A stretch of 64,000 nt of DNA, from NCBI GenBank assembly GCA_947172415.1, contig OX359192.1:8776901-8840900 (forward strand), in the 5' to 3' direction. The position numbers and the translations under genes were made by a program. This DNA is from Chondrosia reniformis. Lineage: Eukaryota; Porifera; Demospongiae; Chondrillida; Chondrillidae. This document shows, in pieces, positions 9,901 through 20,632 of this stretch. Below the pieces are notes generated by a model. It saw only the letters and a program-made list of their open reading frames with translations. It ran no database searches and had not been told where the DNA came from. How positions within the stretch are numbered: the stretch's first letter is position 1; every line of letters begins with the position of its first letter.

Positions 9901-12900
9901 ATTCGGGTATGTGTGTAGCCATTCAGGTATGTGTGTAGCCATTCAGGTATGTGTGTAGCCATTCAGGTATGTGTGTAGCCATTCAGGTATGTGTGTAGCC
10001 ATTCAGGTATGTGTGTAGCCATTCAGGTATGTGTGTAGCCATTCAGGTATGTGTGTAGCCATTCAGGTATGTGTGTAGCCATTCAGGTATGTGTGTAGCC
10101 ATTCAGGTATGTGTGTAGCCATTCAGGTATGTGTGTAGCCATTCAGGTATGTGTGTAGCCATTCAGGTATGTGCGTAGCCATTCAGGTATGTGTGTATTT
10201 TGTTTATGTTACTCTCAGGAGACTGTTCTTCTTGTCAAGTGTCAGTTGAAAAAGTGTGTCACTGCGGAAGGCAGAAGAAATGTTTTACCTGTGAGTCATG
10301 GAATTGCTTGAGAGAGGGTGACAAGGAAGAGACAGCACTGTCCTGTCGGCAATCTTGCAGCAAGTGTGTATTGATTTCTTGTCAAAAGACTACTTGAATG
10401 TGCAGATGATTTTGCAGAAATGTTGTATTTATACATTTTCCATTGACAGTCTTCTCTGTACTGATTGTTTAGGATATTATTGTGTGGTAATCATCGCTGT
10501 GAGAGGGTGTGTCACTCTGGGGACTGTCCCCCATGTCCCCTCCTCCCTGACCTCAGGGGGGTGTGTCCTTGTGGAAAGACATCCCTGGCATCTCTTGGCA
10601 TCACACGGGAAAGCTGTTTGGATGACATACCCACCTGTGACTTGATCTGTGGAAAGTTGCTTTCTTGTGGAAATGCAAGTGAGCTCTACTTCACTCTTCA
10701 CATACGTACTACTTGCTGGCTTCCTTTTCCTGCTACATATAGATCACATATGTATGTCACGCTGTCACCATGGTGACTGTCCAGAGTGCACCGGAGATCA
10801 GAAAATACTATGTAGATGTAAACAAACAACAGCAGTAAGTATCATGCTCCGCTGGTGTGGGTGTGTGCTCTGCTGGTGTGGGCGTGTGCTCCACTGGTGT
10901 GGGCGTGTGCTCCGCTGGTGTGGGCGTGGCATATAACCAATTATATTTTCTGTGTTCAGGTAGTGTCTTGTTCAGAAGCTCGTGTTAAGAGTATATTTTT
11001 GTGTGACAAGATCTGTAGCAAAAAGAAAACTTGTGGAAGGCATCGCTGCAGTAGAAGATGTTGTGATGTGAGCTACTTGTTTCCTACGCTTGTCGTGGAT
11101 ATACTGACTTGTGTTCTTTGTATATTCTAGGATACTAGTCATGTCTGTGACTTGATATGCGGGAAGACCCTCCAATGCGGCAAACACACTTGTACACAAC
11201 TGTGTCACAAGGGCTACTGCGACCAGTGCTGGGAGTACAGTGAGTTTCCCTTTAGACTAGGAATGTGCTGAGAATTGAATTGTTGCATTTAGTTGTGCAA
11301 TACGAGGTACATCTTCTCTTTGTGGCAGGTTATGATGAGCTCTTCTGTGACTGCGGTAAGGAGGTCATCCTTCCACCTATTGCTTGTGGAACACCACCTC
11401 CACTCTGCAGCAGGCCCTGTTCAAGGGTGCACCCCTGCAATCATCCAGGTGAGCTCCGCCCCTTGTTCTATCACTGCATGTCACTGCTGTGATATTCACT
11501 GCAGTGTACCACAATTGTCACATGGATGAGAAGTGCCCTCCATGCTCTGTTATGTCAGAGAAGATCTGCAACGGAGAACATAAAGTTTGTTAATTGTCCT
11601 TCTTGTGGACCCACCCAGTTACAGCTCTACTTTGAACTCCACTAGGAGTGCAGGGTGCCATGTTTCCTTGACGATGTGTCCTGTGGTAGACAGTGTGGGA
11701 GGAACTTGCCCTGTGGCCACAAGTGCAACAGGATATGTCATAAGGGGGCGTGTCTCCCTGAGGGGGAGGCGTGTCGTCAGCTGTGTACTCTCAGTAGACC
11801 AGTTTGTGGGCATCCTTGTGCTGCACCATGTCATCCTAACAGGCCATGTCCAGATGAAATATGCAAGGCAGTGGTAAGGTCATCAGTCCTCAGCACTATT
11901 TCACCAGGCTCCTTCCAGCGGCATTCCCCTCCCCAGGCCACTCCCCTCCCCAGGCCACTCCCCTCCCCAGGCCACTCCCCTCCCCAGGCCACTCCCCTCC
12001 CCAGGCCACTCCCCTCCCCAGGCCACTCCTCCATATGGCCACTCCCCTCCCCAGGCCACTCCTCCCTATGGCCACTCCCCTCTCTAGGCCACTCCTCCCT
12101 ATGGCCACTCCCCTCTCTAGGCCACTCCCCTCCCCAGGCCACTCCTCCATATGGCCACTCCCCTCCCCAGGCCACTCCCCTCCCCAGGCCACTCCTCCAT
12201 ATGGCCACTCCCCTCCCCAGGCCACTCCCCTCCCCAGCCACTCCTCCCTATGGCCACTCCCCTCCCCAGCCACTCCTCCCTATGGCCACTCCCCTCCCCA
12301 GGCCACTCCTCCATATGGCCACTCCCCTCCCCAGGCCACTCCCCTCCCCAGGCCACTCCTCCATATGGCCACTCCCCTCCCCAGGCCACTCCCCTCCCCA
12401 GCCACTCCTCCCTATGGCCACTCCCCTCTCTAGGCCACTCCTCCCTATGGCCACTCCCCTCCCCAGGCCACTCCTCCCTATGGCCACTCCCCTCCCCAGC
12501 CACTCCTCCCTATGGCCACTCCCCTCCCCAGCCACTCCTCCCTATGGCCACTCCCCTCCCCAGCCACTCCTCCATATGGCCACTCCCCTCCCCAGGCCAC
12601 TCCTCCATATGGCCACTCCCCTCCCCAGCCACTCCTCCCTATGGCCACTCCCCTCCCCAGCCACTCCTCCCTATGGCCACTCCCCTCCCCAGGCCACTCC
12701 TCCATATGGCCACTCCCCTCCCCAGCCACTCCTCCCTATGGCCACTCCCCTCCCCAGCCACTCCTCCCTATGGCCACTCCCCTCCCCAGGCCACTCCTCC
12801 CTATGGCCACTCCCCTCTCTAGGCCACTCCTCCCTATGGCCACTCCCCTCCCCCAGCCACTCCTCCCTATGGCCACTCCCCTCCCCAGGCCACTCCTCCC

Positions 12901-14931
12901 TATGGCCACTCCCCTCTCTAGGCCACTCCTCCCTTGTCTCTCTGTCTTTATTTTAAATGGGTTTGCTAACTGTAGATTATAGTGAAGTGCGAGTGTGGAA
13001 GAAATGAACAGCAAATGCTTTGCATGACCACCACCAGGAAGGGTATTCTGGGTGATGTTGTGAGGAGGTGAGGAGGGAAGGGTTGCTGCTCTATTCCTTA
13101 GTAATCTCACTGTCTCCAATCCTGCTAGCTCTGATTTTGGTGCTCTAATTGGACAGCTAGCCAGCGGGCAGAACATCAGCTTGGAGAAACTGGAAAAGGT
13201 TATTACCATCCATCCCGATGAAAGAAGGTACGCTGCTCCATGTCCCCTCCCAACGCTGCTCCATGTCCCCTCCCAACACTGCTCCATGTCCCCTCCCAAC
13301 ACTACTCCATGTCCCCTCCCAACGCTGCTCCATGTCCCCTCCCAACGCTGCTCCATGTCCCCTCCCAACGCTGCTCCATGTCCCCTCCCAACACTGCTCC
13401 ATGTCCCCTCCCAACACTACTCCATGTCCCCTCCCAACACTGCTCCATGTCCCCTCCCAACACTGCTCCATGTCCCCTCTCAACGCTGCTCCATGTCCCC
13501 TCCCAACGCTGCTCCATGTCCCCTCCCAACACTGCTCCATGTCCCCTCCCAACACTGCTCCATGTCCCCTCACAACACTGCTCCATGTCCCCTCCCAACA
13601 CTGCTCCATGTCCCCTCCCAACACTGCTCCATGTCCCCTCACAACACTGCTCCATGTCCCCTCCCAACACTGCTCCATTTATAAATTTATTTATCATGTC
13701 ACTGTTGTGCAATAGATTGGAATGTGATGAGGTGTGTGCAGTGATGGACAGAAACAGGTAAGTTTCTATGGCTACCATCAGCTGGATGGAGTGTCTCTAT
13801 GGCTACCATCAGCTGGATGGAGTGTCTCTATGGCTACCATCATCTGGATGGAGTGTCTCTATGGCTACCATCAGCTGGATGGAGTGTCTCTATGGCTACC
13901 ATCAGCTGGATGGAGTGTCTCTATGGCTACCATCAGCTGGATGGAGTGTCTCTATGGCTACCATCAGCTGGATGGAGTGTCTCTATGGCTACCATCAGCT
14001 GGATGGAGTGTCTCTATGGCTACCATCAGCTGGATGGAGTGTCTCTATGGCTACCATCAGTTCGATGGAGTGTTTATGTAAGCCTTGTTTTGTGACACAG
14101 GAAACTTGCAGAAGCACTGAACATTGAATCACCAGAGTACTCCTCTGAAGCTAGTGAAACTAATTATTCTGATTTTCTCTGTCAAATGGCTAGGTAAGCA
14201 CGACAGCTGGTAATGGTCACATTGTACAGTCACGTTCCCTGCTTGGCATACAGAGGTTACCATGGTCCCTTTGTCAGAGATGTGGAGGAGGTGATCAGGC
14301 AGCTTGTTGAGAATGCCAAAAAGGTACTAGACCTGCTGACATTTCACTTTGACATACTTTGTGGTAGCGTACTTAATGTAGTTAGCCAGTTGCTTGTGTA
14401 CTTTTCCTATGATTATTTAATGCATCAGTAAATAGCATCTTGTTTCAGTAGAAGGGAAGTGTACAGAAACATATGTTTAGACCAATGAGCAGTGAGAAGA
14501 GACAAGCTGTGCATGAACTTGCGGAGGTGTACGGCTGTGACTCACAAAGCTTTGATGAGGAGCCATTTAGAAGTGTGGCAGTGTTCAGTACCAGGTACAT
14601 TTTGAACTAACTTGGCTAACCAGAAGCAGCCTTCATTTCCAAGTTCTCCCCATCCTACTTCTGTCCTGCAATGCTCCTTTATCATTCCATGCCTCTCTTA
14701 TATACTCAGTAAGTCCCATGTCAGCAATGTGAGACTAGTTCAGTATGCAGCTCTACAGAAGACCTTGCCTACAAAAGGGTTGTCTCACAGGGATAAGGAG
14801 TGAGTTGCTATGTCATGTGCAATATTATTGGATTATATTGGGAGTTTCATTAATTAATTCCTTAATTCAGGAACTCTGGGAGGAAGTCGCCTAAAGATCG
14901 AAGCCTAGATTATTTTGACGGGGACTTTTAA
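6910..14931 (+). CDS. NFX1: NFX1-type zinc finger protein with RING and R3H domains
   Basis: NFX1 proteins bind X-box DNA and RNA and carry E3-ligase-type RING fingers; the family regulates transcription and mRNA stability. Exon 1 (6910-8188) gives an acidic start, about 31 copies of a GGPQQASKQ repeat, then half of the RING ([28 protein letters not shown]). Exon 2 (9170-9443) finishes it (WHCPACRQ) and starts the NFX1 fingers ([18 protein letters not shown]). Further Cys-rich exons are at 9500-9606, 10219 onward, 10470-10680, 10970-11070, 11130-11240, 11330-11450 and 11650-11876. After a 1.1 kb array intron come [20 protein letters not shown] and LECDEVC, then an R3H segment ([22 protein letters not shown], split by prose here: the HELAEVYG core is at about 14510). 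The end is DYFDGDF, matching the vertebrate DYFDVQD tail. R3H and tail distinguish NFX1 from NFXL1. The PAM2 motif of vertebrate NFX1 is not visible at the N-terminus. Confidence 0.94.
7020..7875 (+). repeat. 27-bp coding minisatellite in NFX1 exon 1, about 31 copies
   Basis: The unit reads caggcgagtaaacaagga followed by gggccacaa and translates as a nine-residue repeat, GGPQQASKQ. Variants are mostly silent or mild (ccg for cca near 7420-7510; T, N or S replacements). The length is a multiple of three, so the frame is kept. The region is Gln-, Gly- and Lys-rich and should be unstructured. Confidence 0.97.
8204..9150. repeat. Pyrimidine-rich minisatellite filling NFX1 intron 1
   Basis: Units of about 26-29 bases are built from cctgccccaccagccacacc plus cttctc, catctc or cctac steps. 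It starts about 12 nucleotides after the donor at 8189 and ends about 20 before the acceptor at 9169. Each unit contains a CCACCAG that resembles a 3' splice site. The intron splits the RING finger. Confidence 0.95.
9593..10196 (+). repeat. 20-bp minisatellite duplicating an NFX1 exon-intron junction, about 30 copies
   Basis: The unit is attcaggtatgtgtgtagcc. The first copy is the real junction: exon end CCATTCAG followed by intron start GTATGTGTGTAG at 9606/9607. Every later copy repeats the same donor, and each also holds a TAG just before CCATTCAG. A few units carry cgg for cag. The real acceptor is at 10218. Confidence 0.96.
11925..12932. repeat. Composite C-rich minisatellite in NFX1 intron
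   Basis: Two alternating unit types are mixed irregularly: ccactcccctccccagg (17 bases) and ccactcctccctatgg (16), with shorter and ctctctagg variants. The intron runs from about 11877 to 12976. The sense strand is strongly pyrimidine-rich. Confidence 0.94.
13234..13678. repeat. 23-bp minisatellite in NFX1 intron, about 19 copies
   Basis: The unit joins gctgctccatg and tcccctcccaac. It begins at intron position about +5 after GAAG|GTAC near 13229. One series of units has aca for acg. Confidence 0.95.
13767..14066. repeat. 31-bp minisatellite in NFX1 intron, about 9.5 copies
   Basis: The unit is ctatggctaccatcagctgg plus atggagtgtct. It begins about 9 nucleotides after the donor ACAG|GTAAGT at 13757 and almost fills the intron. 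Copies are nearly perfect, suggesting recent expansion. Confidence 0.95.
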
Positions 14932-15056
14932 TATAATATATGTGTGTGTATAATATGGAAGGTGAGATATTTTAAGTGATCTTCAAAATAAACTATATTC
15001 ATTGGCTATTGCTAGTCAAAATAGAGCCGTTTTCCGTTCCACGGCACATTTGGAAA
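14932..15056 (+). promoter_or_regulatory. Short spacer between NFX1 stop and receptor start
   Basis: Only 125 bases separate the NFX1 stop from the next start on the same strand. They hold a TATAATATAT stretch (14930s) and an AATAAA at 14987-14992, so the NFX1 3' end and the receptor promoter must be interleaved. Confidence 0.5.
14987..14992 (+). terminator. Polyadenylation signal AATAAA, probably NFX1
   Basis: A canonical hexamer 56 bases after the NFX1 stop codon and 65 bases before the start codon of the following receptor gene. Confidence 0.6.
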
Positions 15057-18000
15057 ATGAGTCGTTCTCTGTTGCTCTTGTGGGCAGTAGCACTCGTTGC
15101 GAAAGCTGTCCGGCTGTGTGGAGATTGTCCAATTAATTCCACTGCATCAATTTGCGAACAGCCGACTGATGGACGTCAAGAGATAGTACTCCTTGGATTG
15201 TTTCCTTGTAACACAGACATATTTATTGCTCGTGGTATAACAGTTGCTTCTCAAATGGCAGCTTACCAAATTTCTTACAAGTCAGATATACTTCCTGGAT
15301 ATCGTCTAAAGTTACTCGCCGATAATTCAATGGTAAGATGTGTAGATAAGTAAACGAAACTACGTATATATTGGGTGTATCATAGAAGTGCCAAACATAC
15401 AGTAAGGGTCTCCACTAATAAAATTCTCAGACGAATTCGTGTGTCGTTGTAGTTTAGTGTTTTATGATTCGATATTAAGTGAATTAACGTGAAAGCGGAA
15501 ATCAGACGGAATTCGATCTGCATTGTATGAGCATTTGTGGGAAACCCTTATTCGAAACTGTAGAATAATTGTATAGGTATTATATAACTGCATACCTTTG
15601 TTTAACCACTACTGTAATTAAATATCTGTTCTAGTGTCAGCCACTAGCTGCAGTGCGATCCTTCATTGATGAAGTGGATCCTGCCAAGAACCAGACCTTC
15701 CACATGATCATTGGCCCTGGTTGCTCCAGTGGGTTGACAAGCGTGGCACCCCTGGCAGACTCGTGGAATGTTTCAGTTGTCAGTTCACTTGAACTAGTGG
15801 AATATTCCTTGTTCATTATGTGGTTATCTCAATATGCAGATAACATTCTCAGCCACCTCACCTGCCTTCTCTGACAAGAAGAAATTTCCAACTGTTCTTC
15901 GTACAGTGTCATCAGATCTGAAAGCTGTCATTGGTCAATTAGCACTCTTTAACATCTACAAATGGAAGCAAGTGGCCATAGTAACAGAATTTACTCCTCT
16001 GTTCATCACTGTGAGTTGTTATATCATATATCATATATTAGGGAGTACTGCTCCTTTGATGTATAAAGGGTTGAATTGGCTCCATTACTGGTGATGTAGT
16101 GTTAGATGAAAAATCTAAGATACCATTTTCCTACATGCTATATGCCTATTCTGTAAAAAGAGCCTAAGGGGAACTAGACCTAAAGAGAGCTTTAGATGAA
16201 GATACAGGAGTCTTTTCTTCCTTCTTTTCCCTTCTTTCATCTTCTTCTCCACTGGGTCAGACAGCCGTTTCTGGGAATTCCACCCTTCATCAGTGATCCT
16301 GGGAGTCTTTGTCTTTTTCTTTATCTTGATCTTCTGTGAATCCTTAGATGTATTTCTTGGGTGTTGTACAGATGATGTATTACTGGCTGTGCTAGTGAGA
16401 AATGGACTTGAGATCATGGAATGGTCTTTGAAAACTGTTTTGTAGACATTGGCTGTGGTGATCAGCAAATGGAATTGTAAATTAATGTGTCTGTCCAATT
16501 AGATACAAGAGGAACAAGAGATATTATTCACCAAAATGGGCATAGGAATTCGTAGTTTGCAAGTCAGTAATGCTGATGATATTGAGCAAACTGTTTCCCA
16601 ACTGAAGGTAATTTTCCAAGCATTTTTCCAAAGTGGTGTTTAAATATGAATGTTTTCTGTAGCAACTGGGGACCAGAGTTATTATTTTAAATGTGTTTGA
16701 AGAGTTTGGTAGAAGGATCATGTGCAGTGTAAGCTATCAGGAGGCTGAAGGAGGTCTGTTGCCTTCCTTGTTGAAGATCTCTATCCTGTACCCAGGTGCA
16801 CCAGGAGGGGATGTTGTATCCTGAATACCTGTTCATATTGTACGGCTGGTACACCGCTGAATGGTATAACTGCAAGAAGCCAGACATCAACTGTACATGC
16901 CCGCAAGCAGCACTGATTCAATCCTTGCATGGAGCTATTGCTGTACACCACTTCCCTGAACCAGAAGAAGAAGAAGAGAACAGAATGTCTGATGTGGGCT
17001 ATGTAAGTTTTATGTTAGCTGGCACCGCTTTCAGCATTCTTTCATGGCATCCCATCTATTCATAGTCACCTATGGAGTTTCGAAAAGAATATGCAGAAAC
17101 AGTTAAGCAACTTAATTATCCTGAAATTGAAGCTATCCAGCAGGGATGGTGAGAGTTTAATGAAAGTTCTTCAAAACGAGTTATATTGTTAAGAGAAACA
17201 TCATAGTATACGTACTTTGTATGTGATGTTGTGTCTGTATGTAGGTACGGCTAATGTGCTTGTGTGTAGGTACAGCTAATGTGCTTGTGTGTAGGTACGG
17301 CTAATGTGCTTGTGTGTAGGTACAGCTAATATGCTTGTGTGTAGGTACGGCTAATGTGCTTGTGTGTAGGTACAGCTAATGTGCTTGTGTGTAGGTACAG
17401 CTAATGTGCTTGTGTGTAGGTACGGCTAATGTGCTTGTGTGTAGGTACGGCTAATGTGCTTGTGTAGGTACGGCTAATGTGCTTGTGTGTAGGTACGGCT
17501 AATGTGCTTGTGTGTAGGTACGGCTAATGTGCTTGTGTGTAGGTACGGCTAATGTGCTTGTGTGTAGGTACGGCTAATGTGCTTGTGTGTAGGTACGGCT
17601 AATGTGCTTGTGTGTAGGTACGGCTAATGTGCTTGTGTGTAGGTACGGCTAATGTGCTTGTGTGTAGGTACAGCTAATGTGCTTGTGTGTAGGTACGGCT
17701 AATGTGCTTGTGTGTAGGTACAGCTAATATGCTTGTGTGTAGGTACGGCTAATGTGCTTGTGTGTAGGTACAGCTAATGTGCTTGTGTGTAGGTACAGCT
17801 AATGTGCTTGTGTGTAGGTACGGCTAATGTGCTTGTGTGTAGGTACGGCTAATGTGCTTGTGTAGGTACGGCTAATGTGCTTGTGTGTAGGTACGGCTAA
17901 TGTGCTTGTGTGTAGGTACGGCTAATGTGCTTGTGTGTAGGTACGGCTAATGTGCTTGTGTGTAGGTACGGCTAATGTGCTTGTGTGTAGGTACGGCTAA

Positions 18001-20273
18001 TGTGCTTGTGTGTAGGTACGGCTAATGTGCTTGTGTGTAGGTACGGCTAATGTGCTTGTGTGTAGGTACAGCTAATGTGCTTGTGTGTAGGTACGGCTAA
18101 TGTGCTTGTGTGTACGTAGGTATGGCTATGATGCTGTATGGATGGCAGCTTTTATCCTGAACAGATCAATCGCACGCTTAAATGAATTGAACCACAAACT
18201 TGAAGACTTTACGTATAGACACAGACATTTTACTGACATATTTCTTGAAGAAAGTAAAAACGTCAGCTTTCAAGGAGTGTCTGTGAGTGTATCTATGATC
18301 AAACCAGTGCATATATAATCAACACAAATGTACCTTGTACATTTACTGTAGGGTAAAGTGTCTGTAAATGAAAATGGAGACCGTAGCCCCACTATCAAGA
18401 TGTCCCAGTTCAGAAGTCAGTCCCTTGCTTGACCTGTTCATCCATTTTGATTTATTAAAATGCAATTTTACAACAATTTGTTGTGCAGCTAATAACTCTG
18501 GCATATCGATTGTTTTCTTTGGAGCAGCTGATGTTAATGCAACCTTTCGGTATACTAATAACCAGACACTGCAAACGGTTTGGCCTGGTGAGTTGCAATT
18601 GCTGTGTTGTTAGGCTACTTGTTCTGTTCTTACCTGCCTCTCCCACCCTCCATGCCCTAGATGGCTTACTTCAAGACTTTGAGCATGACTATATAGACCT
18701 CTGGATATTCATTCTGTTTACATGTGTATCCGGTGTTGGTATCATGTTAGCTGTAGTAGCTTCAATATTTGACTTGGTATTCCGCAATAAGCAGTAAGTG
18801 TACAATTTAGTCTGAACTGGTAGCTCCTTCCCATGCCTTTGAATCTTCTGTAGGTTAGTAAAGGCAACAAGCCCATATTTGAATCTAATGATAAACTTTG
18901 GCATTGCACTGATATTTTTTTCAGTAATTTTGTTTGGCTTGGATGGCAATCTTGTATCAGCTGATGAACCACAGTGCATGGTAAGGCTGAGGTGGTTATG
19001 TAAGCATATCTGAATAGACCCGCTTCTGCTCCTCCTCTCTGTGTATGCAGACAGTGGTGTGGCTTGTATCTTTGGGATTTACTTTCACATTTGGAACACT
19101 GTTTGCAAAGACTTTTAGAATTTACTGGATTTTCACTAGATCTAAGAAAGTTGTCAGAATGAAGGTTGGTTGAGGGGCAATGTGCTAAACGTTTGCTTGT
19201 TTAGCTGTTCCACCTGCCATGCAGCCCCTAAAGGACTGGATCCTTGCTGTCATAGTCCTGGGATTGGCTGCTGTAGATATTGTTTATCTAGTAATAACTG
19301 TCTCAACAGCAAGGCTGACCAAAGTGTCAGAGCTGCTTCATGATCAAAGAGAGGTAAGAGGTTTCTCAATCTGGAGATTGTACTTCTGAAGCTGTTGACC
19401 CTATCCTTTCCATGTCCTCATCTTAGCCTGGTGAAGTACCTCTCTTGATAGAGTACTGTAATAGTGACAATGAAACTTCCTTTATCTGGCTAATTATTCT
19501 CCTTGCATACAAGGGTTTGCTGCTGATAATAGGAGTGTTTCTAGCCATAGAAACTTGGAATGTGAAAGTTAAACAATTAAATGACTCCCAACTAATTGCT
19601 GTATCGGTTTTTGTGGTATCTGTTGTGAGCATTGTATCTGCTCTATTGAGTTACTTCTTGAGGAAGCAGATCGACTTGCAGTACAGTTTGCTGGCCCTTG
19701 GTGAAGTGCTAGTTGGTTATTTTCTCTTGGGCATACTCTACATCAGTAAAGTGAGTCAAGGTTGCTTTCGGCATTCTCTGCATATTATTATTGGCATTTT
19801 ATGATGCACTTGTATTTGTAGATACACTTGTTGAGGCTGCATCCTTCTGGAGAACTTCCTGAGAGGAACAGAGAGGAAGTTACACTGACAAGCTTGAACA
19901 CCACTGAACAGACCACGCAGATCAATCAACTAAAGAGGGATATTGCTAATACACGTGAAGAAATTGAAAGAGTAAAGGACAAATATGTTCAGCGTGTACA
20001 TACTTCCTAAAATTGTGTTTGCTAAATAGATTTGGGGTATGTCACTATTGCTTGACATTAACTTAATAGAGTGACAATGTTGTATAAGTCTTAAATTAAG
20101 TATTTGTCACTTTTTCAAATATCTATTGACAGGGTTTTGATAACTATATCCGTACATTCTTTAACTGTTTCTAGTTACGGAAGAGAAATAAACCAGGCAG
20201 TCTATCAGTCAAGGAAGACCCTTCTGTTGTTAAATCTCGAGTGGTCTCCACTGTAGAACTGTTACCAAAATAA
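15057..20273 (+). CDS. GABA-B-receptor-like family C G-protein-coupled receptor
   Basis: Metabotropic GABA-B-type receptors have an extracellular Venus-flytrap domain and seven membrane helices coupling to Gi/o. The chosen ATG (15057) opens a hydrophobic signal peptide (SRSLLLLWAVALVAKA). Flytrap blocks follow: LGLFPCNTD (exon 1), IIGPGCSSG (about 15710), WKQVAIVTEF (15960), TRVIILNVF (16675), FILYGWYTAEWYNC (16830), YGYDAVWMAAFILN (18119) and LEDFTYR (18205). Helices lie in exons from 18680 to 19830, for example WIFILFTCVSGVGIMLAVV, IALIFFSVILFG and WILAVIVLGLAAVDIVYLVI. The cytoplasmic tail has a coiled-coil-like stretch (TQINQLKRDIANTREEIERV), as in GABA-B subunits, and ends VELLPK at 20273. 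Sponges have several such receptors; the natural ligand cannot be read from sequence. One intron is swollen by an 870-base minisatellite. Family call is firm; subtype is not assigned. Confidence 0.92.
17241..18118 (+). repeat. 25-bp minisatellite with 398-bp higher-order repeat, derived from a splice acceptor
   Basis: The unit is tgtgtaggtacggctaatgt plus gcttg, about 35 copies. Variant units (cag for cgg, atatg for atgtg, one 23-base unit) recur in the same order, so tacag starts at 17271, 17669 and 18067, exactly 398 bases apart. The unit matches the real acceptor and exon start at 18119 (gtag|GTATGGCTATGATGC), so the array looks like amplified junction DNA. Confidence 0.95.
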
Positions 20274-20601
20274 TTTGTTTTATAACTTGATCTTTGTAGT
20301 TTTGTAATACTTTTGAAACTGCTTAGAAAAACTACCAGTTTGTATAGCCTCGGCCCAAGTTAGGACGGTATATATATAGGTAGCCTTAGTCCTAACTCGC
20401 TGGTTTGGCAAGTGCTTAGGTCCTGTATCGGTTGGTGCCATGGGGATGTGCTCACCAAATATCGATTTATCGATCAATACATGTGCGATGGAAGGATGGC
20501 TCGCTGGTAACCAAATATCCAACCAATGGTGATATAACGTTTCTTTCTTTTTTCCTCTCACATATAATATCGTCAGCGATAATCGTACTAGGGTTATGAC
20601 T
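20274..20601. other. Intergenic spacer, receptor 3' end to TTC30 promoter
   Basis: About 330 bases without a gene. It is moderately AT-rich with several TATCGAT-like palindromic steps (20460-20475). No AATAAA is seen for the receptor gene. The TTC30 promoter should lie in the right half. Confidence 0.5.
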
Positions 20602-20615
20602 GTTGTCATGGTAAA
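20602..20615 (+). promoter_or_regulatory. X-box-like motif (RFX site) 18 bp before the TTC30 start
   Basis: GTTGTCATGGTAAA fits the RFX X-box pattern (GTHNYY AT RRNAAC) at all but its last base. RFX factors control ciliary genes, and TTC30 is an intraflagellar transport gene. The position close to the start codon fits. Related motifs also occur elsewhere in the window, so this is suggestive only. Confidence 0.45.
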
Positions 20616-20632
20616 CAACTTACACTTGAAAA

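Noticed and set aside
11655-12956. Pro/Ser/His-rich 433-codon frame in NFX1
   Set aside because: It is the last zinc-finger exon read through into the C-rich array intron; a GTAAGG donor at 11877 and the downstream exon CECGRN support splicing.
6910-14931. NFXL1 as identity of the zinc finger gene
   Set aside because: The R3H domain and the DYFD-type C-terminus are features of NFX1, and there is no C-terminal membrane or coiled-coil segment as in NFXL1.
16115-16498. 127-codon minus-strand frame inside a receptor intron
   Set aside because: Lys-rich, no family resemblance, no splice or promoter context; a chance frame in an ordinary intron is more likely.
9593-18118. CRISPR-like arrays
   Set aside because: Repeats are contiguous without unique spacers, lie in introns of animal genes and duplicate splice junctions; they are minisatellites.
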